Assembly: GCF_034702125.1 (NCBI RefSeq)
Contig: NC_085875.1
Location: forward strand, 50,905,426-50,969,425
Direction of reading: 5' to 3'
Source of the DNA: Engraulis encrasicolus
Taxonomy: Eukaryota > Chordata > Actinopteri > Clupeiformes > Engraulidae
DNA: 64,000 nt
Made by a program: the position numbers and the translations under genes. The notes beneath the pieces are model-generated. The model did no database searches and had not been told where the DNA came from. It saw only the letters and a program-made list of their open reading frames with translations. The stretch's first letter is position 1. Each line of letters opens with the position of its first letter. Positions 49,889 to 64,000 of the stretch are shown here, one piece after another.

Positions 49889-50771
49889 GTGTGGAAGTTG
49901 CCTTAAGGCGAAGAAACGAGCCGCACAACTTCTCACATTAAGACTCTGTGAGTCGCGTTTAATAAGTAAGGGTTAACGTTCGGCGAGAAGGTCGCTACCG
50001 TGGAATAGCAGCACGACAGAGAGAATCTTTAGACCCCGACGCGGAGCGGAGGGGTCTTGTTCTCTCTGAAGTGCTGCTATTCCACAAAGCGACCGACTCG
50101 CCGAAAGTTAACCCGCTTATTATATGGATATACTTAAATGATTGACACATGCGGGGACATTTCTTTAGACATATTTAATGTTAAGATTGTTGCTGCGCAA
50201 AACAAAACATTGCCGTTGTGGAACACCGCTAGGCAACAGCTAGGTAGGCTAGCCAGGACAACAGGTGTTGTCTATCACAGCAGCTGATTAGAGTGACAAA
50301 AGACCGGACCCCCTGCGGAGGAGTGATATGAAACATTCGCTTTAGCCACTGACTTGTATACAAGCCAGTGGCTTTAGCAGTGAACGTCTTGTTGCCATTG
50401 ACAGCGGTAGCCAGGACAACGGGTGCTGTCTATCACAGCAGCTGATTAGAGTCTTGTTGAAAAGTCGCTTTAGCAGTGAAAAGTCTTGTTGCCATTGACA
50501 GCGGTCTGTTATAGACCAACCCGTCCGTTATCGAAAAATAACAGACGTCCGAACGTTGGGGAGCCCCGTTGAAATGAATGGAGCATTCGACAGATGACGT
50601 CACAACCATATAATAACATAACATAACTGACTAAAAACATGGCAGAAAAGCCGGCAATATCAAACGTCATCGGAACACTTAAAGGGACCGCAACAATAAC
50701 AGGTATCACACAACATAGCATTTAACCGAACATATAGTACGTGAATTATGTCATTGGTGAGAGCACCACAC
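49889..50771 (-). repeat. 5' LTR of Ty3/gypsy element, with insertion
   Basis: The LTR halves 49889-49965 and 50609-50771 together equal the 245-bp 3' LTR. The interposed 49966-50608 is foreign. Confidence 0.9.
49966..50608. mobile_element. 643-bp insertion in the gypsy 5' LTR
   Basis: It is flanked by TTTAATAA and TATAATAA (7 of 8). It starts GTAAGGGTTAACGTTCGGCG and near its left end forms a ~55-bp-arm hairpin (about 49971-50114). It has a 50-bp direct duplication (GGTAGCCAGGACAAC..., about 50245 and 50405). The superfamily is unclear because the outer ends are not inverse. Confidence 0.75.
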
Positions 50772-50776
50772 CTTCA

Positions 50777-51997
50777 GCCATTCTTGCGTGGAACTGAACT
50801 CTGCTGTGAACTGGCATTCACTTCGCGCTGCCTATACTGCACCGGTGTGTACCTCTTTGGTTGGTGTGTCGCCCCATCATCTGTGCCCTGTGGCAGGCCT
50901 GATTTGTGGTGCTTACGCCTGCTTTGGAGTGGCCAAAGTGGTTGGCCCCTGGGTACCTGACTGCAGTCAGTGGATGTGTGTGGTCCAAATTGCGATTGTT
51001 CCGAACCACGGATCTATGATCAGGTTAGCGGTGCCTCTCTGACGCTGGGGATTGCTAGCTACACTCCTCGGAGGTTGCTGTTTTGTTGCCGTCACACTCT
51101 GCGCCGGTTCCGACTGGCTCCACCTGCTCGTCCTGCGTTTGTTTGGTTTAATTATTTTTATTTTCTGGCCCGTTTCTTGGGACGCCAGCCTCCTCGCTGC
51201 GCACTGCGCAGGTCTAGTTACCTGTGTGTGTTGTGAGTGCGTGTGTGTCTGTGCGTCTGTATGCGTGTGTGATTGTCATCTAGGCACGGCACCGGAGGCA
51301 AGTGTACACCCCCTTCAGTCAACCTACGGCGGTGTAGTTCTCCCCTCTCTCGCTATACAAAAGTTAAGTTGCATCTAGTCATCACTGTGTATGCAAATTG
51401 TGTAATACATTAGTATGTGTCATTCTCGCTATTGAGTGTCTCTCTCTTCTCTCCTCCCTGGATAGGTATGGAGTTGCCATAGCGCGCCGGTCTTCGGGTG
51501 GTGGATTCCCTCACTTTTCCATTGCTGTGTGCACTTGGGTGACTATTACTATTTTGCTGCGTGTAGTAGTAGTAGTAGATGTGTGTTTTCTTTTTATTTC
51601 GTGTGAGTACTTTATTGTGTGTGTTTATTTTGTGTGGCCTTTTCCCTAGTCTTTAACTATCCCTTTTCAACCGTGCTGCTATTGGTTAGCCTAAGCCTAG
51701 CTCCCCCCCCCTTTAAGAGTGACACCATTGCCCTGTCTCCCCCGTACTGGGGCGTTTCGTATGATTGAGTGTAGCCTCCCTCCTCTCTCGCACAGGTGCC
51801 GTGCGTGTGTATGCGTGGTGTGTGTGTGTGGCCAGTGGCCATATTGCTCCACATAACGACCCGCCTGTGGGTGTCTAATAGGGATCAGTGCAATATTGTC
51901 GAATGCAATTCATTCATATTGTATTTTCTAATGTATTAGTATTTGTCCCTTGCATCACCACTGCATATTTGCACACCTGACCTCAATGACCTGGATG
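50777..51997 (+). other. Unassigned block, LTR-like, left of the Tc1 element
   Basis: No recognisable exon; GC-balanced DNA with TG-rich stretches (51225-51275). Together with 53619-53720, which holds an AATAAA, it may form the LTR of another retroelement split by Tc1. This is inference only. Confidence 0.3.
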
Positions 51998-51999
51998 TA

Positions 52000-53616
52000 C
52001 AGTGCCCTCCATAATTATTGGCACCCCTGGTTGAGATGTGTTTTTTAGCTTCCAATTATTATTTTTTTTTTCTAAATAATATGGGACCTTAATGGAAAAA
52101 AAGAGAAAAATCCAACCTTCAATACAAGTGCATTTATTCAGTGGGGAAAAAATCCCACATAAAGAAATAAATATTTGACATCAAATAATGTGTGTCACAA
52201 TTATTAGCACCCCTGGTGTTAATATTTTGTACAACCCCCTTTTGCCAACAAAACAGCACCTAATCTTCTCCTATAATGTTTCACAAGATGGGAAAAGACA
52301 GAAAGAGGGATCTTCAGCCATTCCTCTTTGCAGAATCTCTCTAAATCATCCAGAGACCTGGGTCCACTCCTCTGTACTCTCCTCTTCAGCTCACCCCACA
52401 GGTTCTCAATGGGGTTGAGGTCAGAGGACTGAGATGGCCATGGGAGGAGCTTGATTTTGTGTCTGGTGAACCATTTCTGTGTAGATTTGGCCATATGTTT
52501 AGGGTCATTGTCTTGCTGAAAGACCCAGTGACGACCCAGCTTCAGCTTTCGGGCAGAGGGCAACAGATTTTGATTTAAAATGTTCTGGTATTTCAAAGCA
52601 TTCATGATGCCATGCACCCTAACAAGGTTCCCAGGGCCTTTGGAAGCGAAACAGCCCCACAGCATCACTGACCCACCCCCATACTTCACAGTGGGTATGA
52701 GGTGCTTTTCAGCATGCACATCTTTCGTGGTACGCCAGACCCACTTAGAGTGTTTGTTGCCAAAAAGCTCAATCTTGGTCTCATCTGACCAAAGCACACG
52801 GTCCCAGTTGAAGCCCCAATACCGCTTGGCGAACTCCAGACGCTTGCGTTTATGATTGTGAGTGAGGAAAGGTTTTCTCCGTGCATGCCTCCCAAACAGC
52901 TTGTTGGCGTGTAGACAGCGCCTGATGGTTGATTTGGAGACTTTGTGACCCCAGGATGCTACCATTTGTTGTAATTCTGTAACAGTGAGCTTTGGAGATA
53001 TTTTGATTTCTCTTACCATCCTCCTCACTGTGCGTGGTGGCAAAATAAACTTGGGTCCTCGTCCAGGCTTGTTTACCACTGTTCCAGTTGTTTTGAACTT
53101 CTTAATTATTCCTCTCACAGTGGATATGGGCAGCTGCAGTTGAGTGGCAATCTTCTTGTAGCCTCTGCCTGACCTGTGAAGGTCGACGCACATCTGCCTC
53201 ACTTGTATGCTGTGTTCCTTTGTCTTTCCCATGTTTAAGAGTGGATAAGAGAAATGGCCTCGGTGTCACGTCATATTTATACCCCAGGGAAACAGGAAGT
53301 GATGAATAACTAATTAAATGTTCCTACATACTCTGGTAAACTTTGTAAACTACTGTAGAAATGACAGAAATGCTTCAATTATATTTATTTCCTGGGAATT
53401 GTTAAGGGTGCCAATAATTGTGGAACAGGTGATTTAATGAAAAATAATTATGTTTTAGTCAGGGATTTTTTTATTTTCTTACAATTCATTTGAGTTGAAG
53501 GCTACATTTTCCTACAATTTTCAGTGTGACAGTATTCTTCTGCAATAAACACTGAATTTATTTTAAGGCTTTTAACACATTTCAACCAGGGGTGCCAATA
53601 ATTATGGAGGGCACTG
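52000..53616 (-). mobile_element. Complete Tc1-like transposon
   Basis: 1617 bp with inverted termini CAGTGCCCTCCATAATTATT at both ends, flanked by TA at 51998-51999 and 53617-53618. It contains one intact transposase gene on the - strand. Confidence 0.96.
52219..53232 (-). CDS. Tc1-like DD34E transposase, intact
   Basis: 337 codons without frameshift. It starts MGKTKEHSIQVRQMCVDLHR, with two N-terminal helix-turn-helix DNA-binding regions (residues about 1-55 and 65-115) and a GRGPKF linker between them. Catalytic residues are D in LWSDETKIE, D in FQQDNDPKH and E in NPIENLW; the last two are separated by 34 residues. The Gly-rich box KYGGGSVMLWGCF is present. At 337 aa it is of normal family length. 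Intact frame and intact TIRs suggest recent or present activity. Confidence 0.96.
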   Translation of the reverse strand: MGKTKEHSIQVRQMCVDLHRSGRGYKKIATQLQLPISTVRGIIKKFKTTGTVVNKPGRGPKFILPPRTVRRMVREIKISPKLTVTELQQMVASWGHKVSKSTIRRCLHANKLFGRHARRKPFLTHNHKRKRLEFAKRYWGFNWDRVLWSDETKIELFGNKHSKWVWRTTKDVHAEKHLIPTVKYGGGSVMLWGCFASKGPGNLVRVHGIMNALKYQNILNQNLLPSARKLKLGRHWVFQQDNDPKHMAKSTQKWFTRHKIKLLPWPSQSSDLNPIENLWGELKRRVQRSGPRSLDDLERFCKEEWLKIPLSVFSHLVKHYRRRLGAVLLAKGGCTKY

Positions 53617-53618
53617 TA

Positions 53619-54160
53619 TATTTTATTGATCTGTATGACTATTGTATTTGTGAAAAGAGAATAAACTCCTGCCTAAGAGTGCTCCGAACCTGTGTCCTGG
53701 TTTACTAATTTGGGGGGTAATTTCACTCCTAGGTTGTCTTCCCCCACCCTAGGTGGCGTAGTCGTGCAAGAGCTGAGTTGAATTTAAGTAACTGTTTACG
53801 TGCCACTGTTACAACTGGCGTAGATTTCGGCAGGATAGCACTCTTAAGGCAGAGTTTTGCAAGTGTGTTGTGTGCATTAAGTGGTGGTGCTGTTAATTTG
53901 ACTGTTTGTTTCTCTTTCATCAGGAGCGAGGAGCGTGGGCCGGTGCGGTTCCAGGGGTAGGGTTGGCAACAAAACAGCAACTTCCCATTAGCCATTCGAG
54001 TCTGCCCTCAGGTAGGGGATTGTTTTTGTATATCGGTGGCATCGTTGAGACGGAGGAGGAAATGCAGCAACTGTGAGACTTGATTGCCTGGTTATGGGAT
54101 AGCGGCGAGCACCTTTGGCCGGCTAGCACGGCGGGGTTGGGGGAGCATTGTATATAGCAT
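53619..54160. other. Non-coding block between Tc1 and minisatellite
   Basis: It contains GAGAATAAACTCCTGCC (a poly(A)-signal-like site at about 53660) and no recognisable exon. Confidence 0.4.
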
Positions 54161-54164
54161 TGGA

Positions 54165-55203
54165 TTGGAGAGCGGCAGTTAGGCTGCTGGGTCTCCACGT
54201 TTTACGCTCACTGGTTCCCCTCTGTACCAGAGGTGGGGTCCACTGGCGTTTCATTGTGTGATAGCGGCAGTTAGACTGCTGGATCTCCATGTTTTATGGT
54301 CACTGGGTCCCCTCTGTACCAGAGGCTGGATTCACTGGTCATGAGTTGTGGATAGCGGCAGTTAGGCTGCCGGGTCTCCACGTTTTACGCTCACTGGTTC
54401 CCCTCTGTATCAGAGGCTGGGTCCACTGGCGTGTCATTGTGTGATAGCGGCAGTTAGACTGCCGGGTCTCCTTGTCTTACTGTTACTGGGTCCCCTCTGT
54501 ACCAGAGGCTGGATTCATTGGTCATGTGTTGTTGGATAGCGGCAGTTAGGCTGCCGGGTCTCCTTGTCTTACTGTTACTGGGTCCCCTCTGTACCAGAGG
54601 CTGGATTCACTGGTCATGTGTTGTGGATAGCGGCAGTTAGGCTGCCGGGTCTCATTGTTGTCTTGCTTTGCCACTGGGTCCCCTCTGTACCAGAGGCTGG
54701 GTCCACTGGCCTTGCGTTATTTGGATAGCGGCAGTTGGACTGCCGGGTCGCCATGTGTCACTGTAACTGGGTCCCCTCTGTACCGGAGGCTGGGTCCATT
54801 GATATTGTACTATTTGGATAGCGGCGGTTAGACTGCCAGGTCCCCATCCCTTGCTTTGTCACTGGGTCCCCTCTGTACCAGAGGCTGGGTCAGTTGGCCT
54901 TGCGTCATTTGGATGGTGGTAGTTGGACCGCTGGGTCTCCTTTGGTTGGATAGCGGCAGTTGGACTGCCGGGTCAACATGGTCATTGTAACTGGGTCCCC
55001 TCTGTACCAGAGGCTGGGTCCACTGGCCTTGCGTTATTGAATAGCGACAGTTAAACTACCGGGTCTCCTGGTTTTATGGTAACTGGGTCCCCTCTGTACC
55101 AGAGGTTGGGCCCACTGGCGTCATGGTTTGGGTAGCGGCGGTTAGACTGCTGGGTCTCCTTGCTTTATGGTCACTGGGTCCCCTCTGCACCAGAGGTTGG
55201 GCC
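54165..55203 (+). repeat. ~93-bp minisatellite, about 12 units, ending at the assembly gap
   Basis: Each unit has GGATAGCGGCAGTTAGGCTG, CCGGGTCTCC and a GGGTCCCCTCTGTACCAGAG block. Unit starts are near 54167, 54256, 54349, 54443, 54534, 54626, 54722, 54816, 54910, 54946, 55039 and 55130. The ninth unit is truncated. The array runs into the N gap, so its true length is unknown. Confidence 0.95.
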
Positions 55204-55303
55204 NNNNNNNNNNNNNNNNNNNNNNNNNNNNNNNNNNNNNNNNNNNNNNNNNNNNNNNNNNNNNNNNNNNNNNNNNNNNNNNNNNNNNNNNNNNNNNNNN
55301 NNN
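55204..55303. other. Assembly gap (100 N)
   Basis: Exactly 100 N, the conventional size for a gap of unknown length. The C-terminal exons of the GBP gene probably lie here. Confidence 0.99.
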
Positions 55304-55382
55304 TGGCTCTTTCTGACTAATGGATTAGCTGTAGGTGGTTTTAATTGCCAAGCTCTAGATTTTAATTGGTTGGCTGACTTAC

Positions 55383-60962
<5,580 letters not shown>

Positions 60963-61160
60963 GCGGATGGATTGTTTCATTTTTCCTTTTTAATTTTTTA
61001 ATACCAAATGTGGCGGAGGTTTATGATAAGGTCAAGGGGCCGTTAAAAGGCGTATGATATTATCAAGGAGACTTTTGTTCAATAAAGGTTGAGAGAACCT
61101 CTGTCTTGAGGGCATGTGACTATTGTTGTAGGTTTTGCTTATAGCACAAAGGTTCTACAC

Positions 61161-61495
61161 CAAGGGTCTCAAACTGATTTCGGTCCAAGGGCCACACACA
61201 GTCAATTTAATATCAAGTGGACCGGACTTGCAATGTAACAGCAAAATATAGCAAAATTCAGCTTCATATCGGAATAGCATTGCTAGTTAACCAACTCAAA
61301 GTGGATGGCAGTGGGTATATCAGAATATGTAAACGGTGAGCAAAAAAGGCACATAACTAAAACCCGCTATCTTAGACACCTGCATTTTCTCTTTTTTTAA
61401 CATTCTTGATGTTTTTCCCCAACAGCTCTGGGGTCAAATTGAACCATCTGGGGGGGGGCACATCCGGTCCCCGGGCCCTATGTTTGACATCCCTG
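61161..61495. mobile_element. hAT MITE with perfect 8-bp duplication
   Basis: 335 bp, CAAGGGTCTCAAAC to GTTTGACATCCCTG. TTCTACAC is repeated exactly at 61153-61160 and 61496-61503. Confidence 0.92.
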
Positions 61496-61526
61496 TTCTA
61501 CACAGTAGTAAATCTTGCTGTTTTAG

Positions 61527-62373
<847 letters not shown>

Positions 62374-62575
62374 CAGGCAACCAAACCCATATACGCACAC
62401 ATCCACACCGACAGACAGACACACACACACACACACACATTGCAGTTATGTAGATAATGTAACTCAACTGAATGTTGGCCTCAGTTAGTTACAGTGTTGA
62501 ATAAAATCACAGAGAAATGTAGTTATACCTGCTCTAACTGATGCTTCGAATAGGCCTGTCAGTGGCTGCTTGACA

Positions 62576-62582
62576 GACAGAC

Positions 62583-62622
<40 letters not shown>
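62576..62622 (+). repeat. (GACA)n microsatellite
   Basis: About 11 GACA units just downstream of the second gbp exon copy. Confidence 0.95.
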
Positions 62623-62623
<1 letters not shown>

Positions 62624-62656
62624 TAGCTCTAGATTTTAATTTGTTGGCTGACTTAC

Positions 62657-62759
62657 CCTCTGCCTTCTGCTGGGCCTGTGAGAGAGATTTGTCTGCAGCT
62701 AGGATGCTCCTTCCAACTGTATTATTGTCCTTTATGTATTTCAAAAGAACCTCCTCAGC
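62657..62759 (-). CDS. gbp: Second GBP gene: one C-terminal exon
   Basis: It encodes AEEVLLKYIKDNNTVGRSIL and AADKSLSQAQQKAEG, nearly identical to exon 9 of the gene at 55383-60848 (one Ala-to-Thr change). It is the same 103 bp with the same acceptor and GAGG|GTAAGT donor. Intron flanks are also similar (AGCTCTAGATTTTAATT). It belongs to another GBP gene whose 5' exons lie beyond the right edge of the window. The exons after it are not recognised. Confidence 0.88.
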
Positions 62760-62777
62760 CTGACAGCAAAAAGACAG

Positions 62778-62778
<1 letters not shown>

Positions 62779-62876
<98 letters not shown>

Positions 62877-63073
62877 CGCAAACACACAGTGTGTCAGTTA
62901 GTGGATGCGTATCAGGCTGCAGGAGACAACATCAACACAAAATAGCTCACATAGTTGAAATAAAATGACAGCCACACCCATACTCATCATGCAACCTTAC
63001 ACAAACACACCTGCATGCTCACACAAACACACAGTAGCTAATTTTCTCTCTTTCACACACACACACACACATA

Positions 63074-63153
<80 letters not shown>
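62779..63153 (+). repeat. Two (CA)n arrays
   Basis: (CA)n at 62779-62873 and 63055-63153 in the intron upstream of the second gbp exon. Confidence 0.95.
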
Positions 63154-63157
<4 letters not shown>

Positions 63158-63304
63158 GGTTCCGACAATTGGGGACAAAGGGGACAGTTGTCCCGGGCCC
63201 AAGTAGAGATAAGGCATTGGCTCCTCATTACATTGCATCTGTTGGGCAGGGGGGCCCTTTCAGATGGCTTTGTCCGGGCCTGTCCATAGCTGTCAGTGGC
63301 CCTG
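63154..63304. mobile_element. MITE D, copy 3, inserted in a (CA)n array
   Basis: 151 bp, CAGGGGTTCCGACAATTGG to CTGTCAGTGGCCCTG, same orientation as copy 1. (CA)n is present on both sides. Confidence 0.85.
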
Positions 63305-64000
63305 CACACACACACACACTAGGGTTGTAAATAATAATGGAAATGTATCGATGCGTCGATTCTATGGCTGACGATTTAGTCTAATCGCATCGTATCTTGC
63401 GGCATTCTTCAGAATCCAAAAATAATTTAAACGCTGGCCCCTACCCAATGATAGCTTCATAACATAATAGAAATGGAAAAGTAATTGGAAAAAAATCAAA
63501 TCACATCGTATTATGTTGCACTGTATTCCCCAACAGTACTATGAACTAGAAAAGTTTACGCTGTAGAACTCAATATTGCAAAAATGTCTGGATGACATAC
63601 ACATTTTAGGTGTTCTCAACAGGTTTTCAGGTACCAATAAATTAGCTCTGGTTGGCATTGTGTTTTTAAGTACAACTGACATCCTAACACAATGTCTTCG
63701 AGTTTGTAAATTGGAACTCTATCTGGCATATGACTGGTTAGATGTTATAACATCAGCTGAGGCGACCATGGAGTAGTGGTGAAACAGTTGGTCTTCAACC
63801 TCAACGGTTACAAGTTCAATCCCCAACATGGAGACAACCTTACCTACTTGCATACTTCCTGGAACATGGTATGAAAATGTTCAGATGGCCACGAGATCCA
63901 TGACTCCAGCTTTCATTAGCAATGTTTTTCACATTTAATTTCGAGCGAAATTACAAAAGAAAAATGCTTAGGTAAAGCAAGACAATGTTTGAGCTGCTGT
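63305..64000. other. Right edge: repeats only
   Basis: An hAT-like end (TAGGGTTGTAAATAATAATG, from 63320) is followed by AT-rich DNA. A SINE-like block around 63770-63830 has GGAGTAGTGGTGAAACAG and GGTTACAAGTTCAATCC as A/B-box-like parts. No exon is recognised. Confidence 0.5.

Larger units (their letters stand above)
45673..50771 (-). mobile_element. Complete Ty3/gypsy LTR retrotransposon
   Basis: Paired LTRs, a CTTCA 5-bp target duplication, a PBS-like TGGTGACCCCCGACG two bases inside the 5' LTR, intact gag and pol frames, and a polypurine tract. Both LTRs are nearly identical where they can be compared, so insertion was recent. The 5' LTR carries a 643-bp secondary insertion. No env-like frame is present. 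Confidence 0.93.

Noticed and set aside
50748..51378. Overlapping open frames between the gypsy and Tc1 elements
   Set aside because: Three frames are open at once with Cys/Leu/Val-rich low-information products; more likely part of an LTR-like non-coding block.
54165..55203. CRISPR-like array of regularly spaced repeats
   Set aside because: The genome is eukaryotic, and the spacers are as similar to each other as the repeats, so it is a minisatellite.
63777..63850. Second tRNA-like locus
   Set aside because: Box spacing fits a tRNA-derived SINE head, but no complete cloverleaf or anticodon arm can be drawn.

Overview
This window is eukaryotic genomic DNA from a ray-finned (teleost-type) fish. 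The evidence is multi-exon vertebrate genes with GT-AG introns, extremely long (CA)n and (GA)n microsatellites, tRNA-derived SINEs with TGTAA-type tails, a CR1/L2-type LINE, a Tc1 transposon, a Ty3/gypsy element and many hAT-type MITEs. I cannot name the species. The sequence has one 100-N gap (55204-55303) and one ambiguous base (43188).

Left part (1-26 kb): seven exons on the + strand encode the C-terminal part of nidogen-2: a thyroglobulin type-1 domain, a short linker and a YWTD beta-propeller. The rest of the gene lies upstream of the window. Its introns are full of microsatellites and MITEs, and nearly every splice acceptor follows a low-complexity tract or a SINE tail. The 8.7 kb between nid2 and the next gene holds only repeats and a possible remote nid2 3'UTR exon.

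Middle (26.4-34.9 kb): eight exons on the - strand form a complete rtraf gene (C14orf166/hCLE/CGI-99, 242 aa). The convergent nid2/rtraf pair matches the order I recall from human 14q22, which supports the nidogen-2 call.

The region 35-51 kb is a transposon graveyard with Russian-doll nesting. A CR1/L2-like LINE (35.9-44.8 kb) is split by a 2.2-kb element with CCCAAGCAGC termini and by a 4.5-kb element with long terminal inverted repeats of several hundred bp. Each of these is itself invaded by other elements. Next comes a structurally complete Ty3/gypsy retrotransposon (45673-50771) with 5-bp target duplications, an intact gag, a -1 slippery heptamer and a 1078-codon pol frame. Its 5' LTR carries a 643-bp insertion. 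A structurally complete Tc1-like transposon with an open 337-aa DD34E transposase lies at 52.0-53.6 kb, followed by a minisatellite of about 93-bp units that runs into the gap.

Right part (55.3-62.8 kb, - strand): nine exons of a guanylate-binding protein (GBP) large GTPase, whose C-terminus is lost in the gap, and one exon of a second, upstream GBP copy. This is a tandem interferon-inducible GTPase cluster. The last 1.2 kb holds repeats only.

The three host genes share no pathway: basement membrane (nid2), RNA transcription/tRNA-ligase cofactor (rtraf) and cell-autonomous immunity (gbp). I found no new enzymatic system. The most unusual objects are the nested LINE region with its long-TIR element of unknown superfamily, and the gypsy element with its readable frameshift site.
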